Shown here: positions 37,629 through 46,734 of the stretch, in pieces | Position numbering within the stretch: position 1 is the first letter of the stretch | How the letters are laid out: every line of letters starts with the position of its first letter | Origin: UBA11865 sp963749825 | GTDB taxonomy: Bacteria; Chloroflexota; Anaerolineae; Promineifilales; Promineifilaceae | Reading direction: 5' to 3' | NCBI GenBank assembly: GCA_963749825.1 | Contig: CAVVOI010000014.1 | Span: forward strand, 310,001-374,000 | Length of the DNA stretch: 64,000 bases | Made by a program: the position numbers and the translations under genes | Notes under the pieces: generated by a model | Database searches by the model: none | What the model was told of the DNA's origin: nothing | What the model saw: the letters and a program-made list of their open reading frames with translations, nothing else

Positions 37629-38676
37629 TTATCCAGCTAAGAACTCTTCCAAACTGGCCTTACTTATTCGATAAACTTTCCCAATTTTCTTTGCTTTTAG
37701 CCCCCCTTCCTCGATGGCAGAAATGATGTCCGACTCGGCAACTTGGACATATTCCGCCGCTTGAGCTGGTGTCATCACATCTGGTATTTCTTGGGGTGTA
37801 GCTACTTGTTGCGGCTGAACGCTTTGCTGTTGTTGCTGTTGCTGTTGTTCTGTTCTGTTGCTGTTGTTGCATTGCGGTTAAGCCCATCATGCCAATACCA
37901 AGCTCGCCGAGATTGCCGCCGCCACCACTTTCAGCCGCCGCCATTCCTACATCCATGCCCTTCATCTGAGTATATGAGGTTCCATAGCCCATTCGAGTAA
38001 CAACCTCAAGAGAATCAGGATGCAAACCCATACGAATGTTAAAATCGACCAGAACCATACCCATTGCGTCGAAGTCAGTCTGCAACATACCCGTCAGAAG
38101 ATCATTTAGGTCTTTAGAGAAAGACTGAAGCTGAGCAGGACCCAGATTCTTTGCTATGGCTAACTCGCTTAGCTTATCCTGTATGAGTACGCCAAGCATC
38201 GGGTCCAGACGCTGCTTTAATTCAGGCAAACGGACGCTTGTCCGAAAGGCATCCATTGCAGTTAAGAAACGCCAGGGCTCCTTAACTTTGGCAACATAAG
38301 TTCCGTTGCCGATGATAGCGCTAGCGCCCGGGGGACGATTCAGATGCTCTACGACAATCGGTCCCGTGGTGCCCCATTTGTAGGTCATATCGGTCGTCTT
38401 GACGAAGTAGACGTCGGCGGTGAATGGGGTCTTGTTATCGAAAGCTTTACCAAGAATTGTTGTCAGAACAGGCAAGTTAGCAGTGGTTAAGGTGTGCGTA
38501 CCGGGCTCAAATGTACCAAGCGGTTCGCCGCTGCGAACAAAAACAGCAGTTTCGCCAGGATTAACAATGCATTGGGAACCCCACCGAATATCCCCTGGAC
38601 CTCCTTTAGGGAATTTCTGAACGATTTCATCCCTTAGCCAAGGTTCAGCATTAACGCGATCAAATATGCGGGCCAT
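37629..38676 (-). CDS. SPFH-domain protein with C-terminal excisionase-type HTH (frameshifted in polyQ)
   Basis: The first approximately 270 residues form an SPFH/virion-core-like domain: PGDIRWGSQCIVNPGETAVF, FEPGTHTLTTANLPVL, VYFVKTTDMTYKWGT and LTGMLQTDFDAMGMVLVDF. A Gly-rich linker leads to a CAG/CAA glutamine tract at about 37825-37860. In the annotated frame the peptide then turns into a Thr/Ser/Cys-rich tail ending at 37660. Shifting frame inside the tract instead gives more Gln, then TPQEIPDVMTPAQAAEYVQV, AESDIISAIEEGGLKAKKIG and KVYRISKASLEEFLAG to stop 37629, a clear excisionase/MerR-like helix-turn-helix. One indel in the repeat (real, slippage-prone, or an error) separates the domains. 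A coiled-coil partner gene lies upstream. Confidence 0.75.
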
Positions 38677-38763
38677 ATAGACACTCTCCTATTTGTTATC
38701 TTATTGATCTAGTAAATCAATAAAGAGCCAAAAATCAAATACTGGCTGGTTGGCCATCACCGA

Positions 38764-39306
38764 TCAGGAAATGCCAGAAAGTACTTCTTGCCTGCTACTG
38801 AAAGCGGTATTCGCTTCACGCAAGGTGCCGTCTAAGGCTCGAATACCACCGGCAATATCCATATCCTCAAGAACAGCTTTTTCCAAGGCGTCAATGTCGG
38901 CAGAAATTTGCTCGGCATAGGCCAACATGGATTCATCAAACACGTAGATTTCGGCCAAGTCGTCTTCCTTAACTTTCACTGCGTCGAAGAAACCGGCGTA
39001 ACCTTCAGGAGCGTCATTGATCTTACCAATTAAGCCCATCAACCGGGTATCAGCTGTTCCAAGTGGTTCTGCGTAATCCATGGCTTTGACGATATCGCGA
39101 CCGAGTTCTTGATGGACATTACTCAGTTGCAGGCGCGATTCCTCTAGTCTCGAGGCAATGGTTTCGCGCAATAATTGATCGGCCTCACGGCGACGACCGC
39201 GCTCCATGTAACCACTGAAACCAGGAATCTTACTTAGCAGCTCTCCAATACCTGTGCTCTCGCTTTCAATCTTGTCATACATATCCGGAACAGATGAGTC
39301 TTTCAT
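38764..39306 (-). CDS. Coiled-coil protein upstream of SPFH gene
   Basis: I do not recognise a named family. The 180-residue protein is almost all helical and acidic, with predicted coiled-coil stretches around MERGRRREADQLLRETIASR, RLEESRLQLSNVHQELGR and ISADIDALEKAVLEDMD. There is no signal peptide or membrane segment. ATG 39306 has AAAGGAGAT upstream, a strong site. It lies 87 bases upstream of the SPFH gene on the same strand, so the two proteins probably act together in an oligomeric assembly (inference). Confidence 0.7.
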   Translation of the reverse strand: MKDSSVPDMYDKIESESTGIGELLSKIPGFSGYMERGRRREADQLLRETIASRLEESRLQLSNVHQELGRDIVKAMDYAEPLGTADTRLMGLIGKINDAPEGYAGFFDAVKVKEDDLAEIYVFDESMLAYAEQISADIDALEKAVLEDMDIAGGIRALDGTLREANTAFSSRQEVLSGIS

Positions 39307-39458
39307 CAATCGACATCTCCTTTGAAACAGATACAGGATAAAAAGACAAATAGGATACCTGAAATACAGTATATCATTTGGTTCATCGAGTGCGCAACGC
39401 CGGACCGGTTCTGCTGCACGCTCCTATTTCCGGTCCCGCATTTTGTATTTTGGAGAAG

Positions 39459-40247
39459 TCAATCTAACCATTTAGTAATCAACATTTCGAGTTTTCCAGA
39501 ACGGTCTAATCTGTTAATACTTTCATTCAATACTTCTAACAACTCTTCATCATCAGCCCTAACAACAATGGCAAATGGTTCCGGCAGCGGCCGCAGCTCA
39601 CTGATAACCAGCTTTGGATGTTGACTTTTGAATACCCTGGCGCTTACATGATCTACGACCGCAATATCAATTTCACCGGTTATTAGCGATGAATTGAGTT
39701 CTTCAAGGGTGGGGTATGGCTGAATGAGGATACCGGGAATCTGTCTTTGCCAAGTAGTTGCCAACACATGCCCCTGGGCACCCAGTTCTACCCCGAGCGA
39801 TAAACCACTTAATTCCTCGATATCTTGAATCTGGTCTGATTCATTAGCGCTTAGGATAACCTGACCGGCGTCAAAGTAGCTTCTTGTATATGAAAAATCG
39901 CGGGTACGTTCTGGTGTGATCACAAGGGCTGAAACTAATATATCCACTTGCTCGGTTGCCAAGGCGTCGTATAAGCCATCGTAGCCAAAGTTGACAAAAG
40001 CGGTTTCCAATTCCAAATCGGCCGCGATTTCGTTTGATAGATCGACGTCTAAACCCCAAATATCTTGACCATTGGTTGCCTCAAAAGGGGGGAAGGTTGG
40101 GTCCAAACCGATCCTGATCTTCCCGGATTCTTGAATCTGATCCCAGCCCGACTGTTGAGTCCGACACCCAGTGAGAAGGAAAACCAGGATGAAGACATAT
40201 TGAAGCCACCGGCTCTCGGAACTTTTGTTATTCCGACCTAGGTTCAT
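39459..40247 (-). CDS. Solute-binding lipoprotein (family 3, polar amino acid type)
   Basis: A 262-residue extracytoplasmic solute-binding protein of the amino-acid ABC transporter family 3. The N-terminus is a lipoprotein signal with lipobox FLLTGC and Cys28 as the lipidated residue. The mature part has GKIRIGLDPTFPPFEATNG, GLDVDLSNEIAADLELE, LYDALATEQVDILVSAL and RDFSYTRSYFDAGQVIL, with the ligand-binding Asp/Arg pattern. No permease or ATPase gene is nearby, so it is an orphan receptor that must share a transporter or act in sensing. Confidence 0.88.
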   Translation of the reverse strand: MNLGRNNKSSESRWLQYVFILVFLLTGCRTQQSGWDQIQESGKIRIGLDPTFPPFEATNGQDIWGLDVDLSNEIAADLELETAFVNFGYDGLYDALATEQVDILVSALVITPERTRDFSYTRSYFDAGQVILSANESDQIQDIEELSGLSLGVELGAQGHVLATTWQRQIPGILIQPYPTLEELNSSLITGEIDIAVVDHVSARVFKSQHPKLVISELRPLPEPFAIVVRADDEELLEVLNESINRLDRSGKLEMLITKWLD

Positions 40248-40322
40248 AGGATATTCGCAACGGACAACTCGCGGCTAGATTCAATTCTGTACATCGAGAT
40301 CCTTTCTCACAGGTCTTCAGTT

Positions 40323-41429
40323 CTAGAAATTGGCTGTAAATTTCTTAAGAGCCTCATAGATCGGTTTGGCCACGAATTCTGGCGTTACCAGAGTGTAGTT
40401 ATCGGGATAGCTCTTGGTTGGTGCCGGGTAACGAAATGCCCATATGGCAATACCTTCGACGAATGGCCAATTCTCTTCGGCAAACCGAATCGCCTCTTGC
40501 GTGTAATCAATTCGCTGAGAGGGCCTGACTGCGAAAGTCCATCGAGGATGGTCATTCCAGCCAGCTTCGGTGATAACAATTGGTTTGTTTGTGTCACCAT
40601 GTTGGACCATAATGTCTCGTACAAATTCCACCCGGCGAAAATTCAATATCTGCTCTCCAGGTTCACTTTCAGGCGGAAAGGTTAGCCCATATGCATGTAC
40701 GGCAAGCCCATCAAAATAATCGGCCGCACCAGCTTCATACATGGCATCAAGATATATTAGATCGTTCATTCCCCATTGAGAGCCTGGGGGTTCAAGTGTT
40801 GGCGCTAATGCCCCAGCTAACACTTTTGTATCAGGACTAGCCTCTTTTATTGCAGGATAGGCAACTCGCAGCAAATCGACGTAGCTTTCAGCACTTGTGG
40901 GCCGATATCCCCATTCGTAGCTGAGATTGGGCTCGTTCCAGATAATGATTTGGCTGACTTTACCTTGATAACGTGCAGCAAAAGCGGCTGCAAACAAAGC
41001 GAAGGCACCATAACCGTCATTGTCCAAGTAATTCAGGGGCGTATCCTTAGGTCGGGCCCATTCTGGAGTTAAACCCAAACGTGCAATCACATCTAGTCCT
41101 TGAGCAGACGCATGTTCGATTACCAGGTCAGGATGACTCCAAGAGAACCCCCCATCTTCTGCATGGTAATAAGCCCATGGGAAGAATTCCACGATCCAAG
41201 AAGCACCCATCTCGCGCACCATCTGTAAGGAACGCTGAATCTTCCAAGGCTCTACCTCATCGGTTAATCTGGTATGGACTCCCAGTATTGGATGAGTTGT
41301 ATGAACTTCCTGTTCTTGACCTGGGATTATCAGCAAAGGAGAAGGTTGCAAGGCGACAATCAAGAGTGTGAGTATCGCCAGCCTGATTGCCGGCTTGAAG
41401 TTTAGCTGTTGGCGAATAGAATTGGGCAT
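40323..41429 (-). CDS. Secreted TIM-barrel glycoside hydrolase-like protein
   Basis: A glycosidase-like (beta/alpha)8 barrel. After an N-terminal hydrophobic segment (LAILTLLIVALQPSPLLII), the barrel begins HPILGVHTRLTDEVEPWK. Catalytic glutamates are expected in SQIIIWNEPNLSYEWGY (acid/base) and KPIVITEAGWNDH (nucleophile), the clan GH-A arrangement of GH5/GH39-type enzymes. The frame is open to 41546, but ATG 41429 puts the signal segment near the N-terminus and avoids overlap with the next gene. It would act outside the cell on a glycan; specificity is unknown. Confidence 0.82.
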   Translation of the reverse strand: MPNSIRQQLNFKPAIRLAILTLLIVALQPSPLLIIPGQEQEVHTTHPILGVHTRLTDEVEPWKIQRSLQMVREMGASWIVEFFPWAYYHAEDGGFSWSHPDLVIEHASAQGLDVIARLGLTPEWARPKDTPLNYLDNDGYGAFALFAAAFAARYQGKVSQIIIWNEPNLSYEWGYRPTSAESYVDLLRVAYPAIKEASPDTKVLAGALAPTLEPPGSQWGMNDLIYLDAMYEAGAADYFDGLAVHAYGLTFPPESEPGEQILNFRRVEFVRDIMVQHGDTNKPIVITEAGWNDHPRWTFAVRPSQRIDYTQEAIRFAEENWPFVEGIAIWAFRYPAPTKSYPDNYTLVTPEFVAKPIYEALKKFTANF

Positions 41430-41479
41430 GAATTCGACTTGTTGAGCCAAAGCCCAACGAAAAACCCTGTGGCGAATTA

Positions 41480-42706
41480 TTAAGGTAGATTGTCTACCGC
41501 TGGAGTCTGGGCTGATTTCATCGATGCGGAATATTGATTGGTCCACCAGTCAAGATGGTTGAAGATGGCGTCGATCCGTTGCTCGACAGGCTCGTCAATG
41601 TCTGGCAGTGGGGCTGGCGGAAGTGAAACTGGTTGGAAGTTGAGGCGGCCCAACAATTCATTGCGCAGCTGAATATTTAGCAATTTGTTTTGAAAATCAT
41701 GATTGAGCATCGCTATGTCAGCATCCTCAGAAGCGATGTACGCGTGCGGAAGACCACTGACAAGGAGCTCTGCTGGCAATCGAGCTAAATCCCTGTAGAT
41801 TCTCCAGGTTTCCACCTCTATTCCCGCTAACGGATCTAGCCCCCAAGCATGATCATAACTTTTAAGATAAAGGTCGGAGACGTCTTCATATTGCAACATC
41901 AAGCGTAGTTCTCGGGCTGTGGCAACGCGAAGCCCGCGGAATTGGTCGGCAACTCTGCCTGCTACGGCCGGCCAATCTATTGTCAATATTCGTTGGGCGA
42001 TTGACTCGGCGTCTGATTCAGGCAATACAAGAAGCAGCCGATTCTCTATTTCGTAGATCCCCCGCAGGTCGCTAATTAGAGGGGGTGCATCCCGCACAGG
42101 AGTGTCTTCCCAAGGTTGCTGCGGGACCAATCGTAGCTCTTCATGAATATGTTGCTTGATTTGGCTAAGTAATAAGGATGCCTGAGATGCGTCTTCGACA
42201 TTTTTCTGAAAAGTTTGCTTGAACAGCCTTCTTAGGTTCATGAAAGCCTCAGAAGCTTCTTTTTTAGGGAGCAAAGATGGTGCAATTGCCGCGGAAGCTT
42301 GCACGGTCAGGCTGATGGTTCTGGCTAGTTGCTCAGGAAGATCGATTTCAGGTGGCTGAGCAAAGCAGGGTTGTCCATGCAACAATTCGCCTTGTGATGC
42401 GATATGCTGGGCAAGTAATGGGTTTATAGCCAGGTAATTGTCGATTGATCTCGTGTTGCCAATCTTAGGAACCTTGCGCAAGACATCACCATGCTCCAAC
42501 CATATCGGTTTGAGCGCATATCTAAGTCGGTTGATATCGACATCACCTTCGATGACAGCTAGTAAATTGACATCGGATTGCCCGAATTGATAGTCACCAC
42601 TTACGACGCTTCCGAAGAGATATAGGCAAACAAAATTGCCCGCATACTCCTGCCGAAGCGCATCATTAACGGCTGATATTGCTCTTGTTGTAGCTCCAGG
42701 AGGCAT
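41480..42706 (-). CDS. Nucleotidyltransferase-domain protein
   Basis: A long protein (about 408 residues from ATG 42706; the frame is open to 42796). The N-terminal 110 residues are a Pol-beta-type nucleotidyltransferase: CLYLFGSVVSGDYQFGQSDV with the GS motif and a D-x-N where the second metal Asp is expected (SDVNLLAVI), so catalysis may be altered. The remaining 300 residues are helical, with no recognised domain (LARTISLTVQASAAIAPSLL, ARELRLMLQYEDVSDLYLK). It could modify a small molecule or protein; no function is assigned. It is divergent from the epimerase-like gene. Confidence 0.68.
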   Translation of the reverse strand: MPPGATTRAISAVNDALRQEYAGNFVCLYLFGSVVSGDYQFGQSDVNLLAVIEGDVDINRLRYALKPIWLEHGDVLRKVPKIGNTRSIDNYLAINPLLAQHIASQGELLHGQPCFAQPPEIDLPEQLARTISLTVQASAAIAPSLLPKKEASEAFMNLRRLFKQTFQKNVEDASQASLLLSQIKQHIHEELRLVPQQPWEDTPVRDAPPLISDLRGIYEIENRLLLVLPESDAESIAQRILTIDWPAVAGRVADQFRGLRVATARELRLMLQYEDVSDLYLKSYDHAWGLDPLAGIEVETWRIYRDLARLPAELLVSGLPHAYIASEDADIAMLNHDFQNKLLNIQLRNELLGRLNFQPVSLPPAPLPDIDEPVEQRIDAIFNHLDWWTNQYSASMKSAQTPAVDNLP

Positions 42707-42797
42707 GGAAGAAATTATACCTGGTGGGCAGTTATGAAGCGAATAATGCTGACAGACGTTTGACATGTATAATTGCATCAAATATGAGGAACTCAAT

Positions 42798-43748
42798 ATG
42801 AGAGTGTTTTTAACTGGAGCTACTGGATTCGTTGGATCCCATCTTGTTGATCTGCTGCTGGCTAAGGGACATGATATTCATGCCCTGGTCCATGGCGAAA
42901 GTAGCCACCAGCCACTGCCCAATCACGAGTGTATAAGTCCTGTTGTAGGCGATCTACTCGATTCGGTAGATCTCAAAAACAAGATAGTGAGCATCAGGCC
43001 AGATCTCATCATGCATTTAGCCGGGCAGGCATCCCCTAAACAATCGTGGAAAAAGCCCGCTGCGACAATAGCTATTAACACAGGAGGTACTGCCAATGTG
43101 TTAGATGCGGCCGTCGCGGCAGGACGTCCTCGGACTGTCGTCGTAACAAGTGCTGAAATTTACGGCCAGATAAATGAGAACTATCTTCCGTTAACAGAAT
43201 ATACCCAGCCGGAACCAAGGCACCCCTATGGTGTGAGTAAATGGGCTGCTTCCCAGCTAGTCCATCTGTATTGGATAAAATATGGTCTTCCAGTAATTGA
43301 GGCTCGGCCGCTTAACCATATCGGCCCAAGACAGTCTCTCGGGTTCGTCGTCCCTGATTTTGCCAGCCAAATAGCCGAGATCAAAGTAGGTAAAAAAGAG
43401 CCGTCAGTTGAGGTTGGCAACCTGGATGTAGCCCGGGATTTTACTGATGTGCGAGATGTTGTTCGCGCCTATTTATCACTTTCAGAATATGGTAAGCCCG
43501 GTGAAACATACCTTATCTGTTCGGGTAAAGCGGTCTCAATTCGATTGATATTAGATACACTCTTAGAATTGGCTGGTATCGAGGTCGAGATTAAAGATGC
43601 CGCAGAGTTGATTCGGCGATCTGATACGCCACGAATTGTAGGTAGTTTTGCTAAAATACATGCCGAAACAGGTTGGGAACCTGTCATCAATCTTCGTCAA
43701 TCTCTGAATGATTCCCTTAGTGAATGGGAGCATAAGTGGGGAAAGTAA
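42798..43748 (+). CDS. NAD(P)-dependent sugar reductase/epimerase (GDP-4-keto-6-deoxymannose reductase-like)
   Basis: An extended SDR of 316 residues. The cofactor motif is FLTGATGFVGSHLVDLL. The catalytic pair is VVTSAEIYG and YGVSK. The C-terminal half, ARPLNHIGPRQSLGFVVPDF, then VGNLDVARDFTDVRDVVRAY and the ending GWEPVINLRQSL, is characteristic of GDP-4-dehydro-6-deoxy-D-mannose reductases (Rmd), which make GDP-rhamnose. It could supply a 6-deoxyhexose to the glycan cluster at the window start. ATG 42798 has GAGGA 9 bases upstream. It overlaps the next gene by 13 bases. Confidence 0.82.
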   Translation: MRVFLTGATGFVGSHLVDLLLAKGHDIHALVHGESSHQPLPNHECISPVVGDLLDSVDLKNKIVSIRPDLIMHLAGQASPKQSWKKPAATIAINTGGTANVLDAAVAAGRPRTVVVTSAEIYGQINENYLPLTEYTQPEPRHPYGVSKWAASQLVHLYWIKYGLPVIEARPLNHIGPRQSLGFVVPDFASQIAEIKVGKKEPSVEVGNLDVARDFTDVRDVVRAYLSLSEYGKPGETYLICSGKAVSIRLILDTLLELAGIEVEIKDAAELIRRSDTPRIVGSFAKIHAETGWEPVINLRQSLNDSLSEWEHKWGK

Positions 43749-44539
43749 AGAAGAGCAAGGTGAGGCTAGATAAGTTAATGGTCGAGCGCGGCCTTGTGGA
43801 TTCCCGATCTCGGGGGCAAACGCTCATTATGGCGGGTGAAGTGACTGTTAACGGGGAGACGGCCGTTAAACCAAGCATGTTGGTCCCAATAGATGCGAAA
43901 ATCGAATTAATTGCGCCAATGCCCTACGTCAGTCGGGGCGGCCTAAAGCTGGCAGCGGCCTTGGATTTTTTTGAGATAAGTGTCGAATCGCTGGTATGTG
44001 CAGATGTGGGCGCCTGCACGGGTGGTTTTACTGATGTTCTTCTTCAAAGAGGAGCGAAGACAGTTTTTGCCATCGATGTAGGTTATGGCCAACTAGATTG
44101 GAAATTGCGACAGGATGAAAGGGTAATCATAATGGAACGCACCAATGCTCGACATTTAGATGCCTTGCCGGACGCTGTAAATATTGCCACAATCGATGTT
44201 TCGTTTATATCCCTCAAATTGATCTTCCCAAGCGTTAGATCATGGCTAAACGGCAATGCCGATGTCATAGCCTTGATCAAACCTCAATTTGAAGCGGGAA
44301 AGAAGTTTGTAGGTAAGGGCGGAATTGTGCGCGACCCTAATGTTCATCGTCAAGTCTTGCGAGATGTTTTAGGCAGCGCAATGGACAACGATCTAATTCC
44401 GCAGGGTTTAATGCCATCGCCTATCAGACGCGGTGATGGAAATCTGGAGTTTCTGTGCTGGTTTCGACCGGGCAAGCCAGAAGGAGATAACAGGGATGGG
44501 CTAATCAAAGAGGTAATTGATGTATCGGACGTGGATTAA
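43736..44539 (+). CDS. tlyA: TlyA family rRNA methyltransferase
   Basis: A 267-residue protein of the TlyA/hemolysin A family, which 2'-O-methylates cytidines of rRNA. An N-terminal S4 RNA-binding domain (RLDKLMVERGLVDSRSRGQT, GEVTVNGETA) is followed by an FtsJ-like methyltransferase domain: YVSRGGLKLAAALDFF, CADVGACTGGFTDVLLQRGA (SAM site), and FEAGKKFVGKGGIVRDP. The likely start is GTG 43736, overlapping the sugar reductase gene, so the pair is translationally linked. Its stop is 7 bases from the converging kinase gene. Confidence 0.92.
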   Translation: MGKVKKSKVRLDKLMVERGLVDSRSRGQTLIMAGEVTVNGETAVKPSMLVPIDAKIELIAPMPYVSRGGLKLAAALDFFEISVESLVCADVGACTGGFTDVLLQRGAKTVFAIDVGYGQLDWKLRQDERVIIMERTNARHLDALPDAVNIATIDVSFISLKLIFPSVRSWLNGNADVIALIKPQFEAGKKFVGKGGIVRDPNVHRQVLRDVLGSAMDNDLIPQGLMPSPIRRGDGNLEFLCWFRPGKPEGDNRDGLIKEVIDVSDVD

Positions 44540-44546
44540 ACCAGGT

Positions 44547-46733
44547 TCAATCTGATGCCGCAGTTGCCTCTGATTTAAGATTTTTATCATCTTCGGCCAC
44601 TATTTTGCTATTTGCAACCGGTACCCAAACCGTAAAAATCGCGCCTGATCCAGGATCGCTTCTCAAGCTAATTTTTCCGTTATGCCGCTCAATGATTTCT
44701 TGGCATATTGCGAGCCCTAGACCTGTGCCTGGCTCACCACTTTCAAGAGCCGCTTGTCCTCTATAGAATCGATCGAACAGATGGGGAAGATCAAGCGCTT
44801 CTACTCCAGGTCCTGTATCCTCAACTTGAAACCAAACTCTGGCTTCATTGCTCTCATTACTTTGGCCAGAGGTAATCGTAACTTTGCCTCCACTTGGCGT
44901 GTAATTTAGGGCATTGACTACTAGGTTTGTGACTACCTGCTCAAGCTGATTTGCATCAGCCATCGCTAGCGGCAGCCCAGGTTCGAGATTAACCACAAGT
45001 TCGATATTCTTGGCGTTGGCGCGAGTGTTACAGCTCACAATGACATCTTCGACAGCCGCTTTCAAGCTCACAGGTTCCAATTTAGTGGGAATCTTGCCAG
45101 CATCTAACTTCGAAAGATCCAGGAGGTCCTGAATGATGTTGGTTAATCGATCGGTTTCACGATTCAGGACGTTTAAGTAGCTCTGCCGTTTTTCAGGCTT
45201 CCCGCGCTTTACGAGCATTAGATATGTCTTGATGGTTGTAAGAGGCGTCTTTAGTTCATGGGAAACACTCGAAATAATGTTTGACTTAACGCGATCTATT
45301 TCTTTAAGCTTGCTAATATCGGATTGAACACCAACAAACCCTGAAAGACCGCCATCTTCCGATTGAATAGGAGCTACAACAAGGCTGACGTCAATATATT
45401 TGTTCTCTTTGGTGCGGAGCATCATTTCTCCACCCCAATCTTCTCCGGCAAAGATAGCCGTCCACATCTCCCGGTAGGCTTCAGGGGCGTCGTCTTCTGT
45501 CTGCCATAGTTCCAGTGTTTTGCCGATGAGTTCTTCGTCAGAATAGCCAGATTGAAGGGCCATGGCTGGATTCGCGTATAGGATCTCGCCAGCCGGGTCA
45601 GTAAAGAATATTCCTTCACCGGCGCTGTCTAGTACCGCCTGCGTCCGGTCTTTTTCTGCTCGTAATTCGGCCGTACGGTTGGCCACTTCTTCAGCCAGGC
45701 TTTCGGCATGCTGTTGAAGCGCCTCGTAGAGTCGGATGTTTTCAATTACCGGCGCAAGCTGATTAGCAAGTGTTTGCAATAGTTCGATATCGTTTTGTGG
45801 GTAATAGTCATCAGGATCGCGACGGCCGAATAACCATGTACCAATGGTTTCCTCCCGTGTCACCAAAGGAACTGCCAGCCGAATCCAATCTAATTCATTG
45901 CGGTTTTCCGCCCCAGGTTCTAAGTATATTGCCGGACGGGCCAACAAAGCGTCGATTTGCGCAGGAGAATGTGGTATCTGAGCTTCTGGCACTCGTTGTG
46001 CGTACACAACAGTTAGGTCTTCGTCTTCGTGAAGGCACAAAGCAGACTGGCGGATCAACATGGCAGGCATTATGTCTCTAGAGAGAGGCTTAGTGAGAGC
46101 GTCACGAGTGAGTGCTGTAGGGATTTGTTTGGCAAAGACCCGCAGGATATCATCAGGATCATGTTCGGTACCATAAGCAAGCCGGTTAATTCCATTTTGA
46201 AGTCGACCTAGTAATGGTGGTGTAGCCAAAACGAAAACGATAGATACAAACAGCAAATAGAAAGTTCTGCTTCCAGAGGTATCAATCCATTGTTCGCCAA
46301 ATAGTAGCAATACGATGAACATCGTTGGGTAAATTAGGATGAAGCTGTAGAGTCCCAAGAGCCTATTTGCCCTAAATTCCAACTGCCCTAGCTGTCGTTT
46401 ATAGATGGCATAGGTGTAGAAAATGGGCAAGATCGGCAGGGAAATAAAAGCTACACTTAATCCAAATGTATTTGGCAGCACGACGCCAAAAAGCTGTGGT
46501 ATTAGGACTAACAAGATCGCTGGACCAAAGGCTAGGCCGATACCGGCTAACATCAAGCGAGAGGAGTTTTTGTCTGGGATTGGGGAATTTTTCCGAACTG
46601 ACCGGAATATCAGCAGCCCAATGCTAAAAAGAATCGCTAATGCCAGAGCATAGACGCTGGCATTAAAATTGAAGTTTGCTTGCGCTACCTCATAAATAGC
46701 CAGGATGATGGCCCCAATATAAAGTATTGGCAC
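44547..46733 (-). CDS. Multidomain sensor histidine kinase (GAF-PAS-HisKA-HATPase), main part
   Basis: The 728-residue frame has six or more membrane helices (residues 1-190), then a GAF-like domain (LARPAIYLEPGAENRNELDW to LQTLANQLAPVIENIRLYEAL), a short coiled coil, a PAS domain (VLDSAGEGIFFTDPAGEILY, EDDAPEAYREMWTAIFAGED), HisKA with phospho-acceptor His492 in SSVSHELKTPLTTIKTY, and HATPase_c with NLVVNALNYTPSGGK, VEDTGPGVEALDLPHLF and GTGLGLAICQEIIERH. It autophosphorylates in response to a signal and would pass phosphate to a response regulator, none of which is adjacent. The true N-terminus lies further upstream and is broken (46735-47373), so this frame lacks its natural start. Confidence 0.88.
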   Translation of the reverse strand: MPILYIGAIILAIYEVAQANFNFNASVYALALAILFSIGLLIFRSVRKNSPIPDKNSSRLMLAGIGLAFGPAILLVLIPQLFGVVLPNTFGLSVAFISLPILPIFYTYAIYKRQLGQLEFRANRLLGLYSFILIYPTMFIVLLLFGEQWIDTSGSRTFYLLFVSIVFVLATPPLLGRLQNGINRLAYGTEHDPDDILRVFAKQIPTALTRDALTKPLSRDIMPAMLIRQSALCLHEDEDLTVVYAQRVPEAQIPHSPAQIDALLARPAIYLEPGAENRNELDWIRLAVPLVTREETIGTWLFGRRDPDDYYPQNDIELLQTLANQLAPVIENIRLYEALQQHAESLAEEVANRTAELRAEKDRTQAVLDSAGEGIFFTDPAGEILYANPAMALQSGYSDEELIGKTLELWQTEDDAPEAYREMWTAIFAGEDWGGEMMLRTKENKYIDVSLVVAPIQSEDGGLSGFVGVQSDISKLKEIDRVKSNIISSVSHELKTPLTTIKTYLMLVKRGKPEKRQSYLNVLNRETDRLTNIIQDLLDLSKLDAGKIPTKLEPVSLKAAVEDVIVSCNTRANAKNIELVVNLEPGLPLAMADANQLEQVVTNLVVNALNYTPSGGKVTITSGQSNESNEARVWFQVEDTGPGVEALDLPHLFDRFYRGQAALESGEPGTGLGLAICQEIIERHNGKISLRSDPGSGAIFTVWVPVANSKIVAEDDKNLKSEATAASD

Positions 46734-46734
46734 G

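Noticed and set aside
37800..37870. CAG/CAA repeat block as a CRISPR or tandem-repeat locus
   Set aside because: It is a trinucleotide run coding for glutamine within a gene, with no spacers.
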